Below, one piece after another: positions 19,800 to 32,395 of a stretch of DNA of 64,000 nt (positions are counted from its first letter, which is position 1; every line of letters begins with the position of its first letter). Source of the DNA: Geosiphon pyriformis. Its lineage: Eukaryota; Glomeromycota; Glomeromycetes; Archaeosporales; Geosiphonaceae. The notes under the pieces were generated by a model, which was not told where the DNA came from, did no database searches, and was given only the letters and a program-made list of their open reading frames with translations. Where the stretch lies: contig JAAOMT010000708.1 of the NCBI GenBank assembly GCA_016748015.1, positions 199,440 to 263,439 of the forward strand, written 5' to 3'. The translations under genes and the position numbers were made by a program.

Positions 19800-20700
19800 A
19801 TTTAAACTCTAATTTAAACTTTAAACAATATATTATGCTTTTAAATCTTTTGATAGAACAGGAACTTAAATAGTTTAATGATAATAATAAAGATATTATG
19901 TTAGAATATATATATAATATTAATGCTAAATTTGATCTTAGATATCTTAAAAAAATACTATTATATTAAAACTCTATTTACACATTAGTATAAATTTAAA
20001 ATTAGCACTAGAAATTCTGGTAACAACAATATTTTAATTAGTGTTTGATCTAATTTAGCAAAAAAAAAGATTAATTTTAGAGAAAAAATAATTAATACAA
20101 AATATGTGAAAAATATTGTTGTAATACTATAAAACAAATCAAAAAAGATATATACTATTAAATCTAATAAAAAGATAGCACAAGCAATATTTTTATTTTT
20201 GATAAAAATAACTCAGTTAATATTAGTAAAAACAAGAAAAAAATTAGGAATAATTGCAAAAGAAATAAATAAATTTAGATTTATAAATAAAATAAAGATA
20301 CTAGTTAATATAATAAAAAAAACAATTGATTAAGAAAAAATTATTTTCACTCATCAATTAATTTTTATTCTACCTTATAACCAATACATATTAGCTATAG
20401 AGAAAAAAGTGAAGAATTAAACCCAATTATTTAAAATAAAATCTATTATTTGTAAATCAAAAAAAAATTGTGATTATTAATCTGTATTTTTCAGCCAAAA
20501 ACCACAAACATATTAGAATTTTATTATATAATACTACTAAAGATCCAATAGAATTACCAATTGAAACTATTATTGGATACTTAAATATTAAAGTTAAAAA
20601 TTAAATATCAATCACTATTTCAGATTTTTTACAACTTTGTGAATATGTAAATATTATATTATAGACCATTTATAGATATAAAAAATGCTATTTGCTATAG
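19800..20700 (+). pseudogene. Copy E dUTPase, broken
   Basis: Aligned with B 12790-13690. Motif I, the SLAKR-like segment and the C-terminal extension are recognisable. The motif III residue is Asn (20094-20096). The Gln codon that follows CYLL in the ancestral frame is TAG here, TAA in A and B, and CAA in J, which shows the direction of change. Confidence 0.75.
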
Positions 20701-20819
20701 CCAAAACAATTAGAACAAATAAACTTGGAAAATTTAGATTCACTACAATATATGCAAATTAAGCTGTTGTTCAATAATTTTATTAATATTTTTGTAAGTA
20801 AAAATGAATTTGGCAAAAC

Positions 20820-21620
20820 TGATATTATTTAACACCAAATCAAAATTAAAAATGCAATGTTAATTAAATAAAAAACATACCAAATACCATTTGTCAGCCA
20901 TAAAATAATCTGACAAGAAATTAACCAAATATTGAACAATAGATTAATTCAATTATTAATAAGTTTATAGTTATTACCAGTAGTATTTGTACAAAAAAAA
21001 TGGAAAAATTCACTTTTGTGTAGACTATAGAAAGCTCAACAGTATTATTTATAAAAATAGTTATTTTACTTTACAAATTCAAAAATTATTTAATGCTTTT
21101 AGTAAAAAGAAATAGTTTTTTATATTAGACTTAAATAATAGTTACTGGCAAGTAATTATAAATTTAGCTAACAAAGACAAAATAGCATTTACTATAAAAA
21201 AAAAACTTTGAATTTAATGTTATGTTTTTTGGCTTAATCAATATCTCAGCCACTTTCTAATGGCTAATAGAAATTGTTTATACTAAAGTATTATAGAAAT
21301 CAGTAATAGTTTACTTGAATAACACCAATATGTTTTTTAAAATATTTAATAACTATTTTTATTATCTTTAACAAATATTTGAAAGTTTGAAAAAAGCAGA
21401 ATTAAAGTTAAACACCACTAAATGTTTCTTTAAAAAAACAAAACTCAAGTTTTTAAAACATGTTATAAGCAAAAACAGCATAAAAACAGATCCAGATAAA
21501 ATCAAAAGTAGAAAAATTTTTTCAAAGTCCACCAACTTAACAAAATTAAGAGCATTTTTGGGATTTACAAAATATTATTGTCATTTTATCCAAAACTTTT
21601 CCAAATTGACTTAACTAGTT
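20820..21620 (+). pseudogene. Copy E reverse transcriptase, broken
   Basis: FCVDYRKLN and motif A segments are readable around 21020-21150. Motif C at 21312-21323 reads Tyr-Leu-Asn-Asn. The open piece 21387-21614 carries the LKLNTTKCFF and FLKHVISK thumb segments. Confidence 0.78.
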
Positions 21621-21639
21621 TCAAGTTAAAAACACCAAA

Positions 21640-22100
21640 TATAAATAAATTAAGAAACAACAAAAAGCTTTTAACACATTAAAACAAAAGCTTATTTAAG
21701 CTTTAGTATTAAATATCCAAACCATAGCAAATTATTTATTATTACAACTAATATATTAGACCAAGTATTAGAAACAGTATTATCACAAAAAAATTTTAAT
21801 AGATAAAAATATTTAGTAGTATATATTAGCCAAGATTTAAGTTTAACTAAAAAAAATTATGGCATTTTAGCATTAAAATATTTAGTCATTTACTGAACTG
21901 TCATCAAATAAAAAAAATACTTAAGTTAAAAGTTTAATATGTACACAAACCACAAAAGATTAACATCAATTCAAAAGCAAAAATTTGCAAATAATCATTA
22001 TATTAAATAGAAAATAGAGCTTTTACTATTTTTATATATTATATACTATAAAAAAAAAACAGAAATGCTGATGACTTGTAACAAATAAAACAAATCTAAC
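21640..22100 (+). pseudogene. Copy E RNase H, broken
   Basis: Matches B 14640-15100 with stops; the TDAS motif is degraded and the equivalent of TDHKRL reads TNHKRL near 21950. Confidence 0.65.
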
Positions 22101-22279
22101 AATATTTTAACCCAAAAATAAGTCAAAAAATAAACACACAAAAATATTAACAACTCTAATATTATATTAATATTTAATAATTTAAAAAAAAATTATTTTA
22201 AAAAGAACAAAACAACTTAAAACAACAATTAAAATATTTTATTATTTACCAAAATATATTATATTAGAAAAACAAAAAG

Positions 22280-23310
22280 AATTAAACCAGCTGCTTAGAA
22301 TAATCACAGAACCAAAAAAAAAACAATAATATTTAATATGTATTTAAATCCAACAACAAAATATTTTTATAAAAAAGCAACTATGAAAAAAATTTAAAAA
22401 AGATATTATTGGTTATTAATATATTCAGATACTATCTAATACATCCAAAACTGTGATATTTGTCAAAAAAAAAGAAGAATAAACTCAATAAACCATTAAA
22501 ATCAATTAAAGTAGGACAACTATTTGATTAAATTGGAATTAACTTAATTAGATCATTAATAATAACTAACAAAAGCAATTAATACATAGCAGTAGCCATA
22601 GATTATTTTACAAAATAGCCAAAAGCAAAAGCAATTCAAAAAGCAAATGCAGAATCTGTAGCCAAATTCATATATCAAAGTTTAATTTGTCGACATAAAT
22701 ATTTAAAAAAATTGTTATTAGACCAAAAAACTCACTTTGTTAACAGAATATTAACAAAATTAAGTCAAAAATTTGAAATCAAAAGATTATTATTATTTTT
22801 ATATTACTTATAAACAAATAGTTTAGTTAAAAGATTTAATAGAATATTGTGTAAAGCAATAACCAAAATCAGCCAAAAAAACCAAAACAAATAGAATTTA
22901 TTTATACTATTAGTATTATTTGTTTATTGAACAATAATACAAGATATCATACAAGCAATATTATTCAAATTGGTTTATAGTAGAACAGCAATATTACCAG
23001 TAGAAATAGATATTCACACATATCTAATAGAATTAATAACAAAAGCTAACTTTCAAAAAACACTATTGTAAAGAATATATAAGTTAATAAAAATACTAGA
23101 AAACAAAAAAAACAGTTGGTAATATACAAAAAGCACAAGAGAAACAAAAAAAACAACATAATAGTTAACTATTAAATAAACCAGTTGAATTCAAGATTAA
23201 AGACAAAATACTCTTATACTATACCAAAATAAAAAAACAATAGAGTAAAAAATTTGATTCTAAATGAGATAATTTATTTCACAGTAAAAAAATATTGAGA
23301 AATAGAGCAT
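22280..23310 (+). pseudogene. Copy E integrase, broken
   Basis: HHCC region, core (GINLI, LLLDQKTHFVN) and C-terminal part align with B 15340-16400. The first core Asp is Asn; many stops. Confidence 0.7.
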
Positions 23311-23640
23311 ATAAATTAAGATGAAACAACAAAATCTTAATTAAAGTAGTATATAGTAATTAACTAAAACCATATTACAATATAATATTATTAGCTACCA
23401 ATAATATTCCATAATTAAAAGTACAAAAAATACTAGTTAAACCAGATAAAATTCTATAAGATCTGGAACAAATCATAATTATTGAAACAAATACATTAAA
23501 TTAATTTACTAAAACAGTATATAAAAAACCAACACATATAACAAAAGCAACAAAAAAAATAAAAATTACAAATAACATTTATTTTTTAATCCAATAACTA
23601 TTCCAACTTATTAAATATTAAAAATAAAACATGAAAATAA
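23311..23640 (+). pseudogene. Copy E tail region, shortened
   Basis: Only about 330 bases separate the GPY/F equivalent from the LTR, against about 800 in B, so most of the tail domain is deleted. The start is alignable with B 16400-16650. Confidence 0.5.
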
Positions 23641-24245
23641 TATTATTTATAAAAAAATAAAAATTATAATAAAGAAAAAAATAATTAATAGGAAATTGGC
23701 CTAGTAAAAAAATAATTTCAGAATTTTTCTTAAAAAATTTCAAAATTTTTTTTAAAAATTAAAAAAATTAAAAAATTTCATATAATGAAAATTATGTATA
23801 TATAGCAATAGTATTAAAAGCAAGAAAAGTAATTAATTAAATTCAAACAAATACTTAGACAAGTAATTATTAAAAATATCTCTTCTTTTATTAATAATTA
23901 CTATTATCCAAAATAGAATCATATTAAATAAAATTACTCAATTTAATTATTTATTTTATGTTATTATACATTAATTGAAATTTTTACTAACTATCTCTCT
24001 ATTAGTAAATAATGTTAATAATATTTAATACTTAATTACATTAGAACAATAGCTTTTAATTATAGTTATTAAGAAGATACTAAATTTTATTGTCTTTCTT
24101 AATTTTTTTATTTTTATTTTTATTTTTTTGTTGTTTATTAATTAATTAAAAAATAAGTATTGAAATATTAATGTTAAGAATAGTTTGATAAAAAACTTAT
24201 GGAACAAAGATAAAAAACTTAAGAATAAAAATTACAAAATTAAAA
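23641..24245 (+). repeat. 3' LTR of copy E, truncated
   Basis: Starts TATTATTTATAAA, has the TATATATAGCA box near 23800 and GTTAAGAATAGTTTGATAAA segment near 24172, and stops about 250 bases before the expected end, at the LINE boundary. Confidence 0.65.
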
Positions 24246-24299
24246 ACTTTTTTCTTTTCTATATTTCAAATTTTCCAAAGAGCATTTTTTAAAAAAAAA

Positions 24300-25830
24300 G
24301 TTTTTTATTTTTCTGTTTTTGTTTTTTTTGTTCTATTATCTTCACTATTTTTCAAGCAAGTAATTCTTTTGTAATAAACCTGATGACTGCTTTTGTAAGC
24401 AATATGTCTAAAAAAAGGCACTTAAAAAGGCTTTTCATGAATCTGTTAGGAGTTTTTCCTTAAAAAAAAAGAGTTTTTATAGGCAACATTAAGCAATCTG
24501 ATAATAAAAAAGATATTTTTTTAATTAAATCTGGTTTTGGTAAAGGTGTGTATTCGAACATGAATAGTAAATCTGATAATAGTAATAATGAAAATGTCTT
24601 AATAAATATTAGTAGTAGTTTCTTTCTTGGTTTGGCAGCAACAATTTCTAAAGCAAAAAAAGTTGTTAATGACTTGAAATGTGACTTTTTTCTTAACAAA
24701 ATCGACTTTAACATAGATAAGAATAAAAAACCTCTTTTTTTTATTCTTAACATATCTCTGAAAAAAAAATAAATAGATTTAAAAATAGTAAAAACTCAAG
24801 TAAAAATGATGATAAAAATTTTTTTCACATTAGACATTAATTTTTTAGCTGTGAAAAAAAAATTAACAACAGCAAAGACTCAATTTATTAGAAAATTTTT
24901 TCATCAATTAATAGTTTTAAGGAGACTACTATTTTTTCAAAATTTAAAGAGATTATCTAATTAATATTTATATTAGAAAAAAATATAAAAAAAACTGCAT
25001 CATTGGCTAAAAATAAAGAAATTATTATAAACAACAATATTAAGAGACAAAAAATACATTCAGATTAGACTGTGATGATCAAAAAAATTTTTATAAATAT
25101 GTCAAAAAAAATGATTATTATTACAGTATCTAAATATGATTAAATTATGTCAATTAAATTACAATTTATTAAACTATAGCAAAAAACTGTAATGGGATTC
25201 ACTAAATTAGAACAGGCTAATTATTTGGCAGCTAAATATTTATTTTTAATTAGAAAAAACTCAGTACATATAGCAAAAGCTGTGAAAAATCATGATATTT
25301 GAATGTTAAAAAATTGTTTTAGAGTGTTTTTGTTTACTTTTCTGATAAAAACAACAGCTTATAATCTTAATACTTTATTAAAAAGAGCTGGTAAGAAAAC
25401 TTGTATTATAAACTATTCATTTAATATTGACAATAGGGTTTGCTGTATAGTAGTTGACTTTGAATCAAAGAAAAAATTAGAATTAACTCTTTACACAAAA
25501 CCAATTTTGGATAGTATTAAGTTTTTTGGGCTAGAATAAATTTGATTTATTGCAAAAAATGTGAGCATTTTGGATATTTAGCTTTAGAATATAACACATT
25601 AAGTATTAGTGTTTTGTTTTTTAAAAAAAAATATAAAAAAATTGCTTTAAAAGAGAATTATCTTTAATCGACTAAGTTATATGTTAAAAAAAGTGTTTTT
25701 ATTTCTCATTCTGCTGTTTTTGATAATAAATTTTAGATATAAGTAGTTTTACTTGCTTTCTTTTTTAATAATATTTGCTTTAGTTTTGACTCTAAATTTT
25801 TTTTTTAATATATGTAAAAAAAATCTCATA
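24300..25830 (+). pseudogene. LINE ORF1 (gag-like, zinc knuckle), broken
   Basis: Open pieces 24548-24772 and 25303-25539 belong to ORF1. The second lies just before a CCHC knuckle remnant at 25551-25592 in which CKKCEHFG is followed by Tyr at the His and final Cys positions (H to Y and C to Y, both transitions). After that comes a LYVKKSVFIS-type segment typical of this ORF1 family. The product would be a nucleic acid-binding chaperone. Stops are spread through the frame. Confidence 0.65.
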
Positions 25831-25839
25831 GTTACTTAA

Positions 25840-28250
25840 AATAATTTATTTATTAGTACTTACTTGGCTTTTTTAGAACGTTTTTTGGAGCTTTTGGCTG
25901 ATTAAGTTTCAGGTATTATATAAAAATTAAGCACTATAAACTTGGCATTTCTGGTGTTTATTTCTTAATTTCTATTTTTTGTGAAGTTTGTTCTATTAAA
26001 TTCAAAATTGAATTTGGATATGGTTTTGAATAATCTATTTGTGTTATTTTTTTCTTTTTCTTTAGCTATTAATAATATGGTTTCAGATTTGGGTTTTAGT
26101 AAATTAAAGATTTTAACTATTAAGATAAGTGAATTGAAATTTAAAATAATGGTCTTTAAAGTTCTGTTAATTCAGTTTTGATAAGGTTAGATCAGTTGTA
26201 TGCTGAATTAAGTTCTTTGGTACTCCTTTTATCTCAATGAGTAATTTGGTTTAAAAATTTGCTACATGCAATATTCAAGATATTAATGTTCTAGCCAAGC
26301 AAAAAAACATTGTTTGTTGACATATGAAATTAGAGAATATGGTTTCAATTATTACAAAAACAAAATTGAAATCTAGTATTAAATTATAAATTATAAATAA
26401 GTTTAATAGAATTAAAATTTTTACTTCTGGTTTGAATAAGAATTTTCTTAATATAAAGGTGGCTATTATTATGAACAATTTTTTGCCTTGACATGTTTTT
26501 AAAGTAGAAAAAGTTTTTAGTCAAGTTATTTTGGTATGGCTTTTTTTAAGGGCAAATTCTCAGTTATAATTCTAGATTTGTATGTTAATGTGTTTACTAA
26601 AGCTAAGTTTAATCAGAATTCAATAATCAACTTTTTTATTGCTAAGACAATTAACTTCAGCAATTTTATAATTATGAGTGAAAATTTTAATAAAGATAGA
26701 TCCAAAAAAAGTATTAGTTTCAAGTTCTGTTTAAGTTTAGATTTAGTCAATTCATTTGATAAATATTTGCTAGTTAAAGCTTTTATTTGAAACAACTCAA
26801 AGGGTGTTGAAAAAGTTATTAATTATATTTTTATAAATGAGGATTTATTTTTACAATTGTTAGTTATAAAATCAATTCTGTTTCTGATTTTTTTAATATA
26901 AATTACAAGACAGTTTTTGTAATGATTGAATTGGATAATTTACTGAATGTTTGCTTAAATAGTTTGTACAAACAAGCTAATAGGAACTGCTGAAAGTTCA
27001 AAATAAAGGATACAAATAGTATTAAGTAGATATTGTTTAGAGAATGCTTTTCTACTTAATATGTTGTCATAATAAATAAGTTTTCAAAAATAAGAGTTTA
27101 TGAGAATTTGAATAGTATATAGAAGCTATTAAGTAAATAATAGTTGAATTTGCTAATAAGACATTTTTTAGACTTTGGTTTAGTAAGTTTCAGTGTGCAA
27201 AAAATAAACATTTTTCTAAGTTTTTTGGATTAAAACTATTAGTTGTCAAGATTGTTAGGATGCTAAACTTGAGTAACATACTTGGATTTAACTGTTTTGT
27301 TAAAAAGTAGTTAACTTTAAATAATATAGAGACTTTTAAGATTATAAAAATGGTTTAAAATATCATAGAATTAGTGGATATTTTTAAACATTTGTTAATT
27401 GTTAACAAAAAGTACAGAAAGTTTAAACTGTATAAGTTAAAGTTAATTAAAAAAGCATTTATTACAAAAACTATTGAAAAATGTATGAAAAACTTTTGTT
27501 TTAATAAAGGAGGTATAATCAGAAATATTCTAGACTGGCTTTTCTACAAAGTGGTTTTGAATTACTTAGTAATAAATAATAAATTGATTTTAAAACTGGA
27601 TAAAATAAAAATTAGTGTTAACAAAATTATAAAAAGTTGAACTAAAAAGTAAGTCATATTTTTCATAATGTCTGATCTTTGGAGTTGTTAATATACATTA
27701 GTAAACTATATAAATAATAATATCTTTTTTGGGGTGATAAAAAAAATCAATAAGAAGAAATTGCTTTTGGTAATTGGTAATCTGTCTAATAATAAAGCTG
27801 TTGACTTGTTCAATATTCTCAACAAACTTTGAAAGCATAGTAATAACAATATGGTAGAACTTTTTTTGCAATTGTTAAATATATATTTGTCTTTTAATAA
27901 TGTCTCTGTTCTATAAAAGAGAGTCTAGGTTTTGATAATCTCCAAACTATATAATTGAAATGGAATTTTAACAAACATCTATTCTATTGCTTTAATTGAA
28001 ATAGCTAGAAAAATTCTCTCCAAAAATTTTTTTAATTGAATTTCAGCTGTGTATAACAAGTTTGATGTTCTTTAAGAAAATAATTTTTCAGTGTTAAGAA
28101 GTACTTCTACTTAATTTCTAGTGTTTGCAATTGAATTTATAGTCAAAAAATGCTTTAAAAAAAACAGAGAACTTTAGTTGGTCTTATAGAATATATGCAA
28201 GTCTATGATTTAGTTGAATAATATTATCTAAAAACTAGTTTACAATATTA
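25840..28250 (+). pseudogene. LINE ORF2: endonuclease and reverse transcriptase, broken
   Basis: A coiled N-terminal segment (LDMVLNN, NNMVSDLGF, 25981-26181) is followed by an AP-endonuclease-like part at about 26280-26870. There KTKLK, SVIILDLYVN, SENFNKD (for GDFNED) and VINYIFI (for TIDYIFV) are readable. RT appears at 27500-28240, with IARKILSKNFFNWISAVYNKF and ELWLVL segments, and stops before its catalytic motif C. The open pieces 26536-26790 and 27374-27640 are in this ORF. Dead by stops and truncation. Confidence 0.65.
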
Positions 28251-28255
28251 CAAGT

Positions 28256-28578
28256 AATTATTTGGGATGTTAAAACAAATAACAAACTCATAACTTGGTG
28301 CTTAATAACTAGAAATGCTGGTGATTTCTGAAGATTTTGAAGTTTAAAGGTTTTTGGTTAAGTCTTTTTTATAATAGACAGAGATTTAATTAATGACTTC
28401 TTTTGTAAATTTTTTTTTTAGATAGTGGCCAGTTTATTCTAACAGTTATGTCTTTTTGGTAAACTATTTTTAAATTTTTACTCTTATTTCCAGGTTTTTT
28501 AGGCTATTTTTGATATTAAATACTTAGTACTTAATCTTTTTTATAAATTAATAAACAACAAAAAAATGAAACAAAAAG

Positions 28579-28623
<45 letters not shown>

Positions 28624-29035
28624 AGAAATTAATATTTTGTTAATATTTATAATTAAAAGCTATTGGTTTAATGTAGTTAAGTATTAGATTTTATTAACAT
28701 AAAGTATTGATAAAGTAAAATAAATTAATATTTCTTTAATTAAGTAATAATAACATAGATTTGGATAATAATAAATGTTTTATTAATATAAGAATAATTT
28801 TACTTTAAGTTATAGAAAAATATTTTTTAAAGAAAAAAGTATTGTTGAATTCTTCTGAAATTATATTTTGTTTTTAACATTCTTACTATATATTTATAAT
28901 TTATGTTATATGAAATTTTGGAATTTTGGAATTCTGCAATTTTCTGAAAAAAATTCTGGAATTTTTCTTTTATTATATTTATTTCTGATTGATTATTTTA
29001 TCTATTATTATAATTCCTAATTTCTATGAATAATA
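28256..29035 (-). repeat. 3' LTR of element F
   Basis: 780 bp from TATTACAAGTAATTATTTGGG to TATGAATAATA. It includes a nearly pure A run (28578-28620) in the place where B has a pyrimidine/A-rich tract, and a TTCTGGAATTTT array near 28920-28970. Confidence 0.8.
28559..28621 (+). repeat. Poly(A) tract within LTR F
   Basis: About 43 uninterrupted A residues. The corresponding site in the other LTRs is an (AAAAT)n or (TTTTC)n tract on one or the other strand, so this is tract expansion, not a LINE tail. Confidence 0.8.
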
Positions 29036-30430
29036 ATTTTTTTTTTAATATTAAGCTTCATTAAAATTTCTTAAATTTCTTAAATTTATATTAATACACA
29101 AATGAAATTTCATTATAATAACAGTTTTTTTAGAATATCTAAGATCAAACTCTGTATTAGTATTATGCATATATTTTAACATAATATTTTTATTATTATT
29201 GCTAAACTATTTAAGTTTCTGCTCTTTTGAAAGATCTGAAAATGCAATATATTATTTAGAATTGTAATTGAAGTTTGAATTGTTGTTATTATTATTACTA
29301 TAATAAATGATATTAAAATTATTATTTTTGTTATCATTAAAGTTTAAATTACAATTGAATTTTGATTTTGATTCCAAAGCACATTTACTAATTGGTTCTT
29401 TTTCTTCAAAAATTGAATATATTATGTATAGTGGCAGATTGTAAATAAGATCATAATTATCACAATATTCAAAATTACTGGAAATTAGACAATGTTTATA
29501 GAGTCTAGTGTTTAATTGTTTTAAATGCTGCTTTTGCTCTTTTTTAATAAGAGTTAAATCTTGGTAATGTTTATGAAATTGCTTTAAGTCATTTATGATA
29601 TCAATAAATATATTTGGATTGGGAATAAAAATAGTTTTAACAGGTTTTAATAAGTTGTTTTTGATAACAAGTATTTTATTAAGTAAAGTGCTTTTGACTT
29701 TAATACTTGCTATCTAATAGATTTTGTTCTTGTTATATAAGTAACTGTCTAAACATGAGAGTACTTGGTTCTACATGGCATTAAAAAATGTTTTTTAGCT
29801 TATCTAATTGCTTATTAGAATTGTGTATTAACATAATAGATTGTATGTTCCTCTATAACTAAAAATGTCATTTTACATTCCTTTATTAAGTAGTGTTTTT
29901 TATAAGCAAGCCATGATTCATTGTCCTATTTTTTTGTTGTTTAGAGTAATCAAAGCATTTTCTATGACATAATTTGTAATAATAGTGGGTATACATTCAG
30001 TAGTTTTTTTAGATAAGATTCAAGCTCCCATAAAAGAAAGTTTCTTTTTATAATTGATGTATCTAAAAAGAATATAAAATAATTCTTTCTTTGATTCTAT
30101 TAAGTATGGAATATGCCAATTATTAGTTGTTTTTTTTGTAAAAGTAGTGGTTTGAAATATGTCTTTTTTTTTTCTTTTGTTATCTTAGAATAAAATTAGT
30201 AATAACTTATTGTGGTTATTATTAGTCTACAAAATTTGATAGGCTTCCCAGATAGGTATTTTTTTTTAAACTTGATTAGTGGTAATTAGGTGGTAGTATT
30301 TGTTTTGAAATAGCTACAAGTAACTAAAATCTTAATTTGCTGATTATCTTAACTAAGTTATAGCTTTTAAATAGTCTAATTAAACATAGCATTGATTTTA
30401 AACAGTCAGTCATTACCAATAAAAGCTTAG
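29036..30430 (-). pseudogene. Element F Cys-rich region and dUTPase start, broken
   Basis: Right to left on the minus strand: post-protease stretch, Cys modules (about 29790-30000 and 29400-29550), Asn-rich linker and dUTPase motif I region (29090-29250). The dUTPase is cut after the first strands and joined to the 3' end of the element at about 29080. Confidence 0.65.
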
Positions 30431-30432
30431 TA

Positions 30433-30867
30433 CTAGATGGCTTTTATAACTAAAACTTTGATTGACACAATAATACCATTAACTTTGAAAGAAAAGTCAT
30501 TAATTTTGCCAATAAGAGTCTTGGTTGCTTTATCAACTATAATAATTCTGACACTATTAGTGTAATCAACTTGGCAACTTAATTGGTCCATAAATTGTTT
30601 TGTAATAATACTGCCTACTGACTTATTATCAAGAATTAGCTTAATAAATTGGCCATCAATTTTAACATCAGTATATATAACAATAATCAATTTGGTATCA
30701 AGAGCAACTTTACTAAAAAAAGATATTGTTAAGGATTTTTCTAATTTAAAAGAGAAAATAACTACAAATAATTTGTCTTTAGTAATTGTTGTTAATAAAA
30801 TATTGTTGATAAATAGTGTTGAATTGGTTTTTAAGTTATTAAATAAGTTGTTTTTTGAGGTAATCAA
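30433..30867 (-). CDS. Element F protease piece
   Basis: 144 open codons matching B 11140-11510, including YTDVKIDGQFIKLILD. The active site reads Asp-Asn-Lys in place of Asp-Ser-Gly, so it would be inactive, although the frame stays open over the domain. The first Met is arbitrary; the piece is part of a longer gag-pro frame. Confidence 0.7.
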   Translation of the reverse strand: MITSKNNLFNNLKTNSTLFINNILLTTITKDKLFVVIFSFKLEKSLTISFFSKVALDTKLIIVIYTDVKIDGQFIKLILDNKSVGSIITKQFMDQLSCQVDYTNSVRIIIVDKATKTLIGKINDFSFKVNGIIVSIKVLVIKAI

Positions 30868-31440
30868 GAGGCTTAAATAGTTCTGGAAATTCGGATTTTG
30901 AATATATCTACTTTCTAAACTCTACTAACATAATTCTAATAACTGGTTTGAGAAACTGAAAATTGGTTGATACATAATTATTACCAATCTTCAGTTTTGT
31001 TGTATATATGTGATTCTTAGTCTTTGGTTTTTGGTTAATATTTGAGTTAAGTTTTGTAGCAGTGTTGGAATTAGTTGTGATTAATAAATTACTTATGGCT
31101 GTGGTTGATAGATTACTGGTACTGAAGTCTAATAAACTGGAGGTACATATATAGATTGTTGTGTAATTTAAGAGTAATGTAATTGATATAGATATAATTC
31201 TAATAATAAATTGTTGGCATAGTTCTGGGTTTAAAACCTGCAATTAAGATTTGATATTGATTTCTTGATTATTAATTATTAAATCTAAAATGACAATCTG
31301 CTTTTAAATGACCTTATTTACTATAATAATAACAATTACATGTTTTTTGTTGTCATAGTTAATTTAATAATAATAATGGGTTTAAACATAACTGATTTTA
31401 AAAGCAATTGAAGTTTTTTGAATTATTATAATATTAAGAA
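30868..31440 (-). pseudogene. Element F nucleocapsid region, broken
   Basis: The open piece 30908-31243 carries a Thr/Ser/Asn-rich linker. To its right, at 31290-31350, is a remnant of the CCHC knuckle (HCYYCS-like reading), matching B 10570-10620. Confidence 0.55.
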
Positions 31441-32395
31441 AACTAATAAATTACTTGATTGCTAGCTAAGTATCTCTCTAATTTCTGGTTGATAAAGTTA
31501 TTAAATTGTTTCAGCTTAGAATTCAATTCAGATAATTTGTTCTTTACTAGGTTTATAGCTTGGACATAATTGGCTTTGAGTTTGGCTAATTCAAAATTTT
31601 TGGTGTGTGTAACTGTATTTTAAAGAGTATTTGAATACATTGAATATATTTGTTATAATAGACTACTGTATAGTCCACAAATAAATTGATTTAAGATCTG
31701 TGGTACTGTAAAGTAATCAGTATTAATTGTTTGAATTTAGTGCAGATTTCTGTAAAAACATTCTAAATAAGTGGTGACTGCTTTTATATTATCTTGTTTA
31801 ATAGTAGTAAAACTAGTTAATAAGCAATTTATGCTATTATTATTGCTAAAATACCATAAAAATATGGTTTTAAATATGTTAAAATCTTGGAATTTGTTTA
31901 CAAAATTTTGATATTACAAATTGTTAGTGTTTTGAAGAAAATATGAGATGGCTTAAAGTGCTTTGGCATTGTTTTATCTGTTGGCTGCAATGGCTTTTTT
32001 AATATTGTTTAGTTATGTTTTGGCATTATTTTTTTTATTTGTAAATTTTTTTAGTTTGGTAATAAGTACATATATTATTGATGCAAATTGTTATTATTGT
32101 AATTGTTGTTGAAATTGTTGTTGTTGTGTGGCAATTGGTGTAACTGGTAGAATGATCACAATAATTAAAGATAAGTTTTGCTAAAAAATAGGAGTAGAGT
32201 TTAAATTGTTTGAGTTTTGTAGAGTTTGAACAATTGGAGTTTGTACTTTTAGATTATCTAGATTCAGATTTTAATTATTATTTCTTTGATTGTCATTTTT
32301 TTTTTGAATTGAAGTCTTCTCAATAATTAATAAATCTGAAATTTGGTTAAAATAGTAGTAATTAAAGTCCTAATAATGTTGTTAGTGTTACAGAT
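31441..32395 (-). pseudogene. Element F capsid and linker, broken
   Basis: Matches B 9470-10490: capsid WYQ and FICGL-like segments, poly-Gln run (32085-32130) and linker. The stop at 32320-32322 is at the same codon as B 9515. Solo LTR I splits the preceding Gag N-domain. Confidence 0.65.

Larger units (their letters stand above)
19766..24245 (+). mobile_element. Ty3/gypsy copy E, 5'-truncated
   Basis: Plus-strand copy starting in the Asn-rich linker before the dUTPase (B 12715 equivalent), head-to-head with fragment D, and ending inside its 3' LTR where the LINE begins. All domains from dUTPase to tail are recognisable but riddled with stops; it is one of the most AT-rich copies. Confidence 0.8.
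24246..28255 (+). mobile_element. Non-LTR (LINE) retrotransposon, broken, 3'-truncated
   Basis: About 4 kb with ORF1 zinc-knuckle protein, then endonuclease and RT remnants in plus-strand order. The readable residues match the LINE type that I associate with arbuscular mycorrhizal fungi. It is cut in the RT by the LTR of element F at 28256 and abuts a truncated LTR at its 5' side. Confidence 0.75.

Noticed and set aside
28559-28621. Poly(A) tail marking the end of the LINE
   Set aside because: The run lies inside the minus-strand LTR of F, in the position of the A/T-rich tract of the other LTRs, about 300 bases beyond the LINE break.
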